A DNA stretch of 64,000 nt from Treponema sp. UBA4873 (GCA_002399405.1 DHDP01000011.1:62001-126000), one strand, 5' to 3'. Numbered from the stretch's first letter, positions 7,720 through 18,477 are shown. The notes: generated by a model not told the origin, from the sequence alone. Program-made: numbers and translations.

Positions 7720-10700
7720 CGGTTCATCCCCACGCATGTGGGGAACAGTATATGGAATACTGTCATTTCTTTCAGGCAATCGGTTCATCCCCACGCATGT
7801 GGGGAACAGGGAAAGAATCGTGGCTTATCGACCATCGTGTACGGTTCATCCCCACGCATGTGGGGAACAGAGTTCCGTCGCCGACAAGCGCCGTTGCTGC
7901 GGCGGTTCATCCCCACGCATGTGGGGAACAGGAAGATAGCATAAATATAACGCATTATAATTCCGGTTCATCCCCACGCATGTGGGGAACAGAAATCCGG
8001 CAGAAGCAGACACACCACGGCCGGCGGTTCATCCCCACGCATGTGGGGAACAGAGATACTTATGGGAAAACGGATTGTACAGCCGCGGTTCATCCCCACG
8101 CATGTGGGGAACAGGCAACGGTTTTACATATATTGCATGGCAGCCACGGTTCATCCCCACGCATGTGGGGAACAGTTGACACGGCGCTTGCTCTCGGCAG
8201 CGGTGCGCGGTTCATCCCCACGCATGTGGGGAACAGCTGTCGTATATGGAAAAATAGCAAGCATACAGCGGTTCATCCCCACGCATGTGGGGAACAGTTT
8301 CTCACCTCTGTCTTGTTTTGGTGCAACAACGGTTCATCCCCACGCATGTGGGGAACAGGATTATTTGCTTCTGGATAACGCCAAATAACAAGGTTCATCC
8401 CCACGCATGTGGGGAACAGACGATACAAATACCGTGGTAGAGGTCGGGCGTCGGTTCATCCCCACGCATGTGGGGAACAGTACACAACTCTAGCATCGTC
8501 AGCATGCATTTGCGGTTCATCCCCACGCATGTGGGGAACAGGCTGCATGTTGACTACGGAAAAGCGAGCACTACGGTTCATCCCCACGCATGTGGGGAAC
8601 AGGAAGTTCTGAGCATTATAGGACCGTCCGGTTCGGGTTCATCCCCACGCATGTGGGGAACAGCATCCATATTTTTTGTCTCGATCTTTTTCATACGGTT
8701 CATCCCCACGCATGTGGGGAACAGAGTTTGAAAGTAGCGTCCGTAGAATATATAGTCGGTTCATCCCCACGCATGTGGGGAACAGATCATATATAAATAC
8801 GTCATTGTGATACAATCCGGTTCATCCCCACGCATGTGGGGAACAGGGTATCCTGCATAGTCACACCGTACAGGGTGTCGGTTCATCCCCACGCATGTGG
8901 GGAACAGGGGAGGAAATTATTTTTCAGAAGTGTTGCCATCGGTTCATCCCCACGCATGTGGGGAACAGATGACTGACAACTACACACCTGACAGCGGAAA
9001 CGGTTCATCCCCACGCATGTGGGGAACAGTTCCCTGCTTTCTTCCGGTGTACTCGGTCCGCCGGTTCATCCCCACGCATGTGGGGAACAGTGCTGCAGAA
9101 TTCCGGCCGGCCGTTAACGAAACGGTTCATCCCCACGCATGTGGGGAACAGAGAGGTCACGCATGAAAACAACAGGAGATAATCGGTTCATCCCCACGCA
9201 TGTGGGGAACAGATAATCAGTCCGTCGTTCGGAGGAGTTGCTGTCGGTTCATCCCCACGCATGTGGGGAACAGACATTCTATCATGTCGTGACAGGCCGT
9301 TCCTGCGGTTCATCCCCACGCATGTGGGGAACAGGTCAGCAGGGCATGGCAAGCAGATAGATTTTACGGTTCATCCCCACGCATGTGGGGAACAGAACTA
9401 TAAGATGTCCGCTGAAAGACAGCATCGCGGTTCATCCCCACGCATGTGGGGAACAGTACTTGATAATACTGCATTGCATGATAACCGACGGTTCATCCCC
9501 ACGCATGTGGGGAACAGCCTGCCTGCGCGAGTGCCTGAAGCTGTTGCAGCGGTTCATCCCCACGCATGTGGGGAACAGATAAAGAACATCGGAATACGCA
9601 ATATAAAAAGCGGTTCATCCCCACGCATGTGGGGAACAGATCGAGCAGAAGACATGGCAGAACGGCTGAAACGGTTCATCCCCACGCATGTGGGGAACAG
9701 CATTACGGATGAACCGTTTTTATACAGCGTTCCGGTTCATCCCCACGCATGTGGGGAACAGGAAAAAAAATGAATGAAGAACTGAAAAGCTGGCGGTTCA
9801 TTCCCACGCATGTGGGGAACAGAGGATGCATATAACCGTGCGTCACCAAAAAACCGGTTCATCCCCACGCATGTGGGGAACAGTACACCGGGGCGCGTAG
9901 CCGCATGAACAAGACCGGTTCATCCCCACGCATGTGGGGAACAGCTTTCCTTGTCTCCCGTACTGCTTGAGTCTGGCGGTTCATCCCCACGCATGTGGGG
10001 AACAGGTCCCTTTCCGATTTTGAATTTGGGATCATGTCGGTTCATCCCCACGCATGTGGGGAACAGTATAATTGATTTAGGCGCAGTTTATACGATTTCG
10101 GTTCATCCCCACGCATGTGGGGAACAGGGATGTTGACTGATTCGGATATTCCATCCGCGCGGTTCATCCCCACGCATGTGGGGAACAGTCCTCGACATAC
10201 GCTGTACCTGTACCGTCTGACGGTTCATCCCCACGCATGTGGGGAACAGCTACGCGTCCACATGAAATACCATCGAAAAGACGGTTCATCCCCACGCATG
10301 TGGGGAACAGGCGTACCGGCCGTTTCTTTTTCACTTCACCGTCGGTTCATCCCCACGCATGTGGGGAACAGATATGCAATAGGAATGGTTCCTGCTGCAA
10401 CAGCGGTTCATCCCCACGCATGTGGGGAACAGTTTTACAACGGTTCCTGTCGTTGTTACAGCGTCGGTTCATCCCCACGCATGTGGGGAACAGCTCTTAA
10501 AATGATTAATGCGCAGCATGAAGTACGGTTCATCCCCACGCATGTGGGGAACAGTTCTCCGTCAGATTTTCCGCCGAGCAGTTGTACGGTTCATCCCCAC
10601 GCATGTGGGGAACAGGAGCAGGTAATATCACGAACGTAATTTATCAGCGGTTCATCCCCACGCATGTGGGGAACAGGTGCCGCCGTTGCCGACCATGTGC

Positions 10701-13700
10701 AGAAAAAACGGTTCATCCCCACGCATGTGGGGAACAGCCAAATAAATCAGTAGCCATAAATCACACATCCGGTTCATCCCCACGCATGTGGGGAACAGGG
10801 GGACATCAATAGATATGTCACCGGACCGACCGGTTCATCCCCACGCATGTGGGGAACAGTGGTTAGGTGACAGAGACGAAGCCACAGACAACGGTTCATC
10901 CCCACGCATGTGGGGAACAGCTTATAATAGAGAATGTAACGGTAAAATAACGCGGTTCATCCCCACGCATGTGGGGAACAGGTCATGTTGTTAATTTGGT
11001 TCGTACGGATGCGCGGTTCATCCCCACGCATGTGGGGAACAGCTTAGCAGCTTCTTCGGCTGCGACCAAGTCAGCGGTTCATCCCCACGCATGTGGGGAA
11101 CAGGAGAGTGCCAGTCAAAGAGGCGCTCACCGTAGCGGTTCATCCCCACGCATGTGGGGAACAGAAGAGGCATAGGACGTAACACATTGTGCTTAGCGGT
11201 TCATCCCCACGCATGTGGGGAACAGGCGTCATCGGCATGCATCTGTTTATCCAAATACGGTTCATCCCCACGCATGTGGGGAACAGTCAATTTGAGCAGA
11301 TAAGACAGGATTAGAACCCGGTTCATCCCCACGCATGTGGGGAACAGCGTCAATTCAAGGGTGACTATTTCAATACTGCCGGTTCATCCCCACGCATGTG
11401 GGGAACAGACCGGCTGGTAAAAAACGAAATCTTTAATAATCGGTTCATCCCCACGCATGTGGGGAACAGCGCTATTTCTGCCGCGCGTGTCGTAGCGTCG
11501 TCGGTTCATCCCCACGCATGTGGGGAACAGTGCGAAAGTACCAGTTGATGTTCTGTCAAAATCGGTTCATCCCCACGCATGTGGGGAACAGAAAGCCAGC
11601 AGACGCAGAGACACCACGACCAGCGGTTCATCCCCACGCATGTGGGGAACAGTTATTATCCTGCACCAAATTCTTATTCATGTACGGTTCATCCCCACGC
11701 ATGTGGGGAACAGTACGCCGCGCCGCGTCGCATCGTGCCGTGTCACGGTTCATCCCCACGCATGTGGGGAACAGACCCTCCGTCAAAACGTCACTGGTCA
11801 TATCAGCGGTTCATCCCCACGCATGTGGGGAACAGCGGCGGTACAAATTCGCGCTAAGCTTCTCAAACGGTTCATCCCCACGCATGTGGGGAACAGGATA
11901 CGCGGCCTATGCTTTTATGAATACAGTCCGGTTCATCCCCACGCATGTGGGGAACAGCTGTGTGTCAGAGGGTTGCCATGCAATGAATTCGGTTCATCCC
12001 CACGCATGTGGGGAACAGTAAAAGAGTACAATCCGCAGGTATCTACCCTGCGGTTCATCCCCACGCATGTGGGGAACAGCCCCGTGCAGACAGTAGGTCT
12101 GTCTGTGTGCCCGGTTCATCCCCACGCATGTGGGGAACAGGGCCATTATCATCGGCCTCAACGCCGGAAACAAGGTTCATCCCCACGCATGTGGGGAACA
12201 GGGGAGTATCCGCTTATTATCCTGTACCAAGTTCGGTTCATCCCCACGCATGTGGGGAACAGGTTATCATCATAGGTAAGAGTAACAAAAGCACCGGTTC
12301 ATCCCCACGCATGTGGGGAACAGGTGGTCAGATGTACCTGAATGAGGATCGCCGTCGGTTCATCCCCACGCATGTGGGGAACAGCTAGCTTTTGTTCGCT
12401 TTCAGTTCTTTTCATACGGTTCATCCCCACGCATGTGGGGAACAGGCCGCTCTAAGCGCGGCGCATGCGGTGTCTAGCGGTTCATCCCCACGCATGTGGG
12501 GAACAGCTAGTTCTTGTTCACTTTCAATTCTTTTCATACGGTTCATCCCCACGCATGTGGGGAACAGGCAATCAGCTTGTTCATTTCCGGCTCGGGCAGC
12601 GGTTCATCCCCACGCATGTGGGGAACAGGCTTGTTTTGGACACCTTTTTTACAGTCATTGCGGTTCATCCCCACGCATGTGGGGAACAGTACTCCGTGCA
12701 GACAGTAGGTCTGTGTGTGCCCGGTTCATCCCCACGCATGTGGGGAACAGAACCTCGATGATTCCACCGAGTTCCTGAAGGTCGGTTCATCCCCACGCAT
12801 GTGGGGAACAGCTAATTTCTGTTCGCTTTCGATTCTTTTCATACGGTTCATCCCCACGCATGTGGGGAACAGGCGATCAGAGCGGGACGGACACCCACGC
12901 GTGACGGTTCATCCCCACGCATGTGGGGAACAGATCATCGAGGTTGGTGAGGATAAAGCACGTGCCGGTTCATCCCCACGCATGTGGGGAACAGCTCCGT
13001 GCAGACAGTAGGTCTGTGTGTGTGCCCGGTTCATCCCCACGCATGTGGGGAACAGTCAGCAATATCAGACGACCTACCATTGCGAAACGGTTCATCCCCA
13101 CGCATGTGGGGAACAGGGATAATTTTCTGTCGAGATTGTTTTCAAGGTCGGTTCATCCCCACGCATGTGGGGAACAGGACGTTGCCGCATTGTTAATTGC
13201 GATATACGTCGGTTCATCCCCACGCATGTGGGGAACAGGCAGTAGCGATATTTCCAATGAATTCCCCGAACGGTTCATCCCCACGCATGTGGGGAACAGG
13301 TACAGGAGCAGTGTTATCAACACGGGAAAACCGGTTCATCCCCACGCATGTGGGGAACAGAGACATGTCGGTAAGAGATATTTTTTCCAGCACGGTTCAT
13401 CCCCACGCATGTGGGGAACAGTGCTCGACGCAAGATTTTTTTCCCGCTGGATGCGGTTCATCCCCACGCATGTGGGGAACAGTCAAAAGCCGTAGACACA
13501 AGCAACCTGTCAGACGGTTCATCCCCACGCATGTGGGGAACAGTCATTGCCGACAACGTCGTACAGACGATTGACCGGTTCATCCCCACGCATGTGGGGA
13601 ACAGTTATTGTCGGCAAGCAGCAGTTTAAGTTTCTGCGGTTCATCCCCACGCATGTGGGGAACAGTTCATGTGCCTGTTGAGTAAAATATCCTAGCTCGG

Positions 13701-15434
13701 TTCATCCCCACGCATGTGGGGAACAGTCACCCGTTCTTCCCATTTTTTCTGGAAGTACCGGTTCATCCCCACGCATGTGGGGAACAGTATGTCATACCGA
13801 CAAAGGAATTTGCCAGTGACGGTTCATCCCCACGCATGTGGGGAACAGCACATCTGTTGCCGAGAGCGCGCAAGGCCGCACGGTTCATCCCCACGCATGT
13901 GGGGAACAGCCATGCATATTCTACCGGCGCAAGGGTAAAACCGGTTCATCCCCACGCATGTGGGGAACAGTAGTTTGAAATAGCGCCTGACGAATATATA
14001 GTCGGTTCATCCCCACGCATGTGGGGAACAGGCTCACCGGAAGAGGTTGCACAAGCAAGACTGCGGTTCATCCCCACGCATGTGGGGAACAGTACACTAT
14101 CCCTGTCTGTACCCGTGTCTGATTCGGTTCATCCCCACGCATGTGGGGAACAGTGTCATTCAAGTTCTCACCCGCGACGAATGAACGGTTCATCCCCACG
14201 CATGTGGGGAACAGTACACTATCCCTGTCTGTACCCGTGTCTGACTCGGTTCATCCCCACGCATGTGGGGAACAGTTTCCGTCAGAAACAGTCATCGGCT
14301 TGTGTGCCGGTTCATCCCCACGCATGTGGGGAACAGGTTTGTCTGATCTGTCGGACACTGCGTCAAATCGGTTCATCCCCACGCATGTGGGGAACAGCAT
14401 ATGGCTGCATTTTTGGAACTCCTGTAGGGCGGTTCATCCCCACGCATGTGGGGAACAGAAGATACGTTCGCATTTTTGACGTCATGGGGACGGTTCATCC
14501 CCACGCATGTGGGGAACAGATGTGTTTAAGGACTGCGCCGCGTCCGACGAGCGGTTCATCCCCACGCATGTGGGGAACAGCTCCGTGGTCAAGTCAGGAC
14601 GTTGGCGGACGACGGTTCATCCCCACGCATGTGGGGAACAGCACGGGGTGGAAAAACATTTGTTGCGGTACCTCGGTTCATCCCCACGCATGTGGGGAAC
14701 AGACAGTGCATCACTCGCATTGTACAGTGCGACGCGGTTCATCCCCACGCATGTGGGGAACAGTCGATATCAAGGGTGCGTTGTACGGAGAAAGCCGGTT
14801 CATCCCCACGCATGTGGGGAACAGAAAACGCTGACTGATTTCATGTGGGAGAACCGCGGTTCATCCCCACGCATGTGGGGAACAGTGGTTGTTTTCTTTT
14901 TTGACTATTCGTTTATCCGGTTCATCCCCACGCATGTGGGGAACAGAGGACGCGGCTACCGCATATAATGAAAATGCCCGGTTCATCCCCACGCATGTGG
15001 GGAACAGTCCATGTTACTGGTGCTTACACATCACATGTCCGGTTCATCCCCACGCATGTGGGGAACAGGTAAAGAGTCGGCAGAAGAAATAGTTGCCGAC
15101 CGGTTCATCCCCACGCATGTGGGGAACAGGTGTACGTGTCAAGTGATCCGTCAGGTTTTTGCGGTTCATCCCCACGCATGTGGGGAACAGGTAACGTTCA
15201 GGGTACCGGACTGAGTGTGTTTCGGTTCATCCCCACGCATGTGGGGAACAGTTACTCTGATGCGGCGTTTACGTGCGCACATACGGTTCATCCCCACGCA
15301 TGTGGGGAACAGCCTTCAGCTCAAAACGTATTTCCGGTGTGTGTCGGTTCATCCCCACGCATGTGGGGAACAGTGGAAGTTATGCCCAGTGATGTTTTTG
15401 TTATCCGGTTCATCCCCACGCATGTGGGGAACAG
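7720..15434 (-). CRISPR. Type I-E CRISPR array, 127 repeats and 126 spacers
   Basis: Repeats recur every 61 bases from 7720 to 15434. I checked the phase at several points and the total length equals 126 periods exactly. The repeat is 29 bases with 32-base spacers. On the minus strand it begins CTGTTCCCCACATGC and ends GTGGGGATGAACCG, with a 6-bp stem CCCCAC/GTGGGG. This matches the E. coli type I-E repeat read in the transcribed direction, so the array is transcribed on the minus strand. The leader lies at the 15.4-kb end beside cas2, and the oldest end is at 7.7 kb. Repeats are almost invariant: one substitution in the repeat at 9794-9822 (TCATTCCC instead of TCATCCCC). The last minus-strand base, usually G, differs at 8391, 8635 and 12173. 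Several spacers are siblings of one another (see findings). Confidence 0.99.
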
Positions 15435-15533
15435 ACCAAAGAATAATTCTTTAGTAAATATACAATTATAATCTTAAAATAATGTTACCAAACAAAATCC
15501 TTCCCTGAACATTTCAAAGAACAAAGCAAAGGA
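15435..15533 (-). promoter_or_regulatory. CRISPR leader with array promoter
   Basis: A 99-base AT-rich stretch between the cas2 stop and the newest repeat, the usual place of a type I-E leader. On the minus strand a perfect -10 TATAAT lies at 15465-15470, with a TTGGTA-like -35 at 15486-15491 (15-base spacer; TTTGGT with 16 is the alternative). Transcription would start about 24 bases before the first repeat. The leader directs both pre-crRNA synthesis and spacer insertion. The -10 is clear, the -35 weak. Confidence 0.65.
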
Positions 15534-15830
15534 TTATTCCTGAATTTCTATTTTCTCAGGTAAAAAAGAGACCAATTTCATGCCTTCAAAAGATACGGGA
15601 ATACGACGGTTTTTGCCGATTGTTTCAAAATCGAAGCCGCTTTCATTATTTGTCGACCAAGCAATAACAACATTGCCCTCTTCGATATTTTCCGTTATTG
15701 TTTTCACAAGCATGTCTCGCACACGTACAGAGTATTGTCCAAGAAATACTCCCGCTCTGACTTCGAGCAGCCAGCGGCTAAGATACCCACGCAGCCGGTC
15801 AGGTATTGCTTCAGCTACGATGACCAGCAT
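15534..15830 (-). CDS. cas2: Cas2, type I-E
   Basis: A 98-residue subunit of the Cas1-Cas2 integrase that inserts new spacers at the leader end. It starts MLVIVAEAIPDRLRGYLSRWLLEVRAGVFLG, which matches the E-subtype Cas2 (YgbF-like) rather than the general Cas2 family; the ferredoxin-like strands and the LRGYLSRWLLEV helix are recognisable. It overlaps cas1 by 20 bases, so translation is probably coupled. It is the last cas gene, 99 bases from the array. Length is normal and no defect is visible. Confidence 0.95.
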   Translation of the reverse strand: MLVIVAEAIPDRLRGYLSRWLLEVRAGVFLGQYSVRVRDMLVKTITENIEEGNVVIAWSTNNESGFDFETIGKNRRIPVSFEGMKLVSFLPEKIEIQE

Positions 15831-16722
15831 CGCCGATTCCCTCCTTTTCCGGTATTGCTACTGGAACCGATTCTGGGCTTGCTGCAGGTTTTTCAATTCC
15901 TCCTGCAGCAAGAATCATTTCGATAGTCGGAATAATCTCTTTCAGTATACGGGAATCCCTGAAACTGTCGCGACATTTGAGACGTACATCACGTACTGGA
16001 TTCGAACTTCCGCCGGCGATAATTTGAAAGGCCATCGGCACAACCGTATCGAATTTAAACAGATCGGCTATATCGTATACGAAGGACCTTGGCTTTCCGG
16101 TATGAATAAAACCGATGGCCGGGGCATATCCGGCTGCAAGGATCGCTGCTTCGCAGATGCCATAAAGTGCATGATTTGCAGCACTCAGTGTTTTATTAAT
16201 AGGATCTGCTTTATCCCAGTTATCCGGATCATATTTTCTATTGTCCCATTGAACCCGGTATTTTTTTGCAAGCATGCCATATAAAGCACGGACACGGGCA
16301 CCTTCTATGCCCCGTAATTGTTGAATACTTCGTTTTGTTGGTGGTGTATCTTTAAAACGGTATGCATACATGGCACGTACAACTTTTATCCTAAGTTCGT
16401 CATCAAGAGCGAGTTTTGCCTGATACAATAACCTGTCGGAGCGTGCACCACCGGGCTGACCGGCAGCATACAGCCGTACCCCTCCTTCACCGACCCAGAC
16501 AAGCAAAGTACCGACATCGGCGGCAAGACTTACAGCCGCATGCGTTATCGTTATCCCCGGCTCAAGAAATAGACAGGCTATTCCTCCTACGGGAATATGC
16601 ATGCGCACACCTTTCTCATCGACAAGAACAAAGGCTCCGTCTTGTACGTCAACCATACCATACTGCAGAAAAAGCATGGAATTCCGTTCTTTTATAGAAA
16701 TCGGAGATGAAGGTATCCTCAT
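15811..16722 (-). CDS. cas1: Cas1, type I-E integrase
   Basis: A 303-residue metal-dependent integrase for spacer acquisition. The active-site residues line up with those of E. coli Cas1: E140 in LRGIEGARVR, H207 in IGFIHTGK, and D217/D220 in FVYDIADLF. The N-terminal beta domain (MLFLQYGMVDVQDGAFVLVD) and the helical domain are both complete. It overlaps cas5 by 4 bases (ATGA) and cas2 by 20. Nothing suggests inactivation, and together with cas2 and a regular leader it indicates an array that could still grow. Confidence 0.96.
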   Translation of the reverse strand: MRIPSSPISIKERNSMLFLQYGMVDVQDGAFVLVDEKGVRMHIPVGGIACLFLEPGITITHAAVSLAADVGTLLVWVGEGGVRLYAAGQPGGARSDRLLYQAKLALDDELRIKVVRAMYAYRFKDTPPTKRSIQQLRGIEGARVRALYGMLAKKYRVQWDNRKYDPDNWDKADPINKTLSAANHALYGICEAAILAAGYAPAIGFIHTGKPRSFVYDIADLFKFDTVVPMAFQIIAGGSSNPVRDVRLKCRDSFRDSRILKEIIPTIEMILAAGGIEKPAASPESVPVAIPEKEGIGDAGHRS

Positions 16723-17450
16723 TGTTCTTCCTTCCGTATCGGTTGATGGACAGAAATTCTTCTCGGAGAAAAATGCCTGTCCTCAGCAGCAAATGAAACG
16801 GCGATATCAGGAATTGAGTCTTTCCCATCCATAAAAGATTCAGCTTCAGATTGATATACGAAATCCGTGAGAGAAGCATCACCGAGAATTAATTGAAGTG
16901 CATCAGATTGATAATTGAATATGATTCCGGCTTTGTGCGCTGTTCCTGCGAGGATGGGTGCTGCAGGGATACAGGATTTCCTCCCAAGCCACAATCCCCA
17001 GGCAGGATCTTTCAAGGATGTACTGATCTGCTCTAGCAAGGATCTGTTTCCAGAAAGTACTATTCCAAAGGAGGCATCGTTTAGATACTGCCGATAGGTA
17101 AGCACACAGTCTTTATTTACGGCCCCACTTGCCCGCATAGTATTCTGAACCGTATGATAATCCTGAATCCGTCTGACTTCAAGTTGTTTCTTTTTTGTCT
17201 GACCTGCTCTTCCGTAATCACGAAAACGGGGAATTGCAACAGATAACATATTTATGTGGATAAATTTGTCAAGAAAATCTTTCTCCTGATGACTACCTCT
17301 CGAATAACCAGCAGCAGCACAACATATCCCGGCAACAGCGCTCTTTGTCGGAAATAGAGATGTATTGCGCCGATTGTACTGACTATCGAATCCCCAAGCC
17401 TGCATCGGACCTATAAACTGTAATGCAAGATAACCGGTATCAGACGACAT
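16719..17450 (-). CDS. cas5e: Cas5e (CasD), Cascade subunit
   Basis: A 243-residue Cascade subunit that caps the 5' handle of the crRNA. It opens with LALQFIGPMQAWGFDSQYNRRNT, the typical Cas5e N-terminus, followed by FPTKSAVAGICCAAAGYSR. Later blocks also match: TYRQYLNDASFGIVLSG, then PAWGLWLGRKSCIPAAPI. It overlaps cas7 by 11 bases and cas1 by 4. The length is close to E. coli CasD and the gene looks intact. Confidence 0.95.
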   Translation of the reverse strand: MSSDTGYLALQFIGPMQAWGFDSQYNRRNTSLFPTKSAVAGICCAAAGYSRGSHQEKDFLDKFIHINMLSVAIPRFRDYGRAGQTKKKQLEVRRIQDYHTVQNTMRASGAVNKDCVLTYRQYLNDASFGIVLSGNRSLLEQISTSLKDPAWGLWLGRKSCIPAAPILAGTAHKAGIIFNYQSDALQLILGDASLTDFVYQSEAESFMDGKDSIPDIAVSFAAEDRHFSPRRISVHQPIRKEEQ

Positions 17451-18477
17451 ATGAAGTCACCTCATCCAGAAACTGTTTCAGGGAAATATCGGGAATTGCT
17501 TTTTCAAAAACAGCTTCTGTTCCCCAAATTTCTTTCTGCCGGGCATATTCATCTTTTAACTGCTGTATTGAAGGTGTAAGATATCCGTGTTCCGGGCGTA
17601 CGGGATTTTCAAAAGCATTTACGAGCTGAACAGGATGCCCCTTTTCACGTACGATTCCGAGTACGTACGCCGGCAGCGTATTTCCGTTCATTGAATTCTG
17701 TCGTGCGGACGGAACAGCACAGATCGTCGCTTGAATAAATGTTTTTACTACATCTTTTCGTTCTTCAAGACTTAACGATCCCAAATGCTCATTATCCGCC
17801 AGCATGTCAAGGTTCAGTGCAGCAAAACGGTAATATGTTGCCGAATTGAACTCCAGCGTACTGGTCATTCCGGCACCCGACTCTTCCTTCGGCTGCAAAT
17901 CATCGACAGCAGAAAAGAAATCAATTTCATTATCTACACGATGGGTAGACAGCGCATGGGAAAACATTGCAGCTCCTTCTATTTTTAGGGATGGATCATT
18001 TGCAACCATCCGTCCGAATAATGAAATATCAGCGGCATTTTTTAACGATTCTGCCTTTACAGTTTTTAGGGATTTTTTAACATCTTTTGTTTCTTTATAT
18101 GCTTTTGCAATTGTTTCCAGCTCCAACGGCGACATAAAATATAGTGTTTTAGATTTTACTTTATCCTTCGACTTTTCATCGATATTGACGAGAGTATCAA
18201 CAACAGCTTTCGCACCATTTTCAGAATCTGTGTCCGATAATCCGGCGGCTTTCATCGCTTTATAAAGCGGTTCATATATAAGTCGTGTCCGTTCTCCCTG
18301 AAAATAGTTCGGAGTAATTTCCTTTGCAAGTTCACGTATTGCCCGTTTCCACGACTGGCTCGACACACGTGCCCTCTGAACACCTCCGAAAACCGCTGTT
18401 TTTGGAGAATTGAGATCATCCCGGTTAAGGCAGGCAACCGGTACCGACTGAATAATGTGTAATTCAAGATGTTTCAT
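17440..18477 (-). CDS. cas7e: Cas7e (CasC), Cascade backbone subunit
   Basis: A 345-residue protein that forms the six-copy backbone holding the crRNA. Family blocks: LELHIIQSVPVACLNRDDLNSP (N-terminal RRM), then GGVQRARVSSQSWKRAIR, which is very characteristic, then FGRMVANDPSL and AAMFSHALSTHRVDNEIDFF. A strong ribosome site AAGGAG precedes the ATG in the 25-base gap after cas6e. That suits a protein needed in several copies, while most neighbours rely on overlap. Complete, with no defects. Confidence 0.96.
   Translation of the reverse strand: MKHLELHIIQSVPVACLNRDDLNSPKTAVFGGVQRARVSSQSWKRAIRELAKEITPNYFQGERTRLIYEPLYKAMKAAGLSDTDSENGAKAVVDTLVNIDEKSKDKVKSKTLYFMSPLELETIAKAYKETKDVKKSLKTVKAESLKNAADISLFGRMVANDPSLKIEGAAMFSHALSTHRVDNEIDFFSAVDDLQPKEESGAGMTSTLEFNSATYYRFAALNLDMLADNEHLGSLSLEERKDVVKTFIQATICAVPSARQNSMNGNTLPAYVLGIVREKGHPVQLVNAFENPVRPEHGYLTPSIQQLKDEYARQKEIWGTEAVFEKAIPDISLKQFLDEVTSYVV

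Noticed and set aside
7720..7794. Terminase start codon at 7794 (MGMNRLPERNDS...)
   Set aside because: These 25 codons are CRISPR repeat and spacer; the phage part begins at 7719.
7720..15434. Dozens of open frames on the plus strand with repeated FIPTHVGNR, VHPHACGEQ and GSSPRMWGT units
   Set aside because: They are translations of the CRISPR repeat in its three frames; the 61-base period is not a multiple of three, so the frames cycle. Not proteins.
6412..15434. Self-targeting spacers against the adjacent Mu-like genes
   Set aside because: I saw no match by eye among the spacers, but 126 spacers cannot be compared reliably without a search, so neither presence nor absence is claimed.
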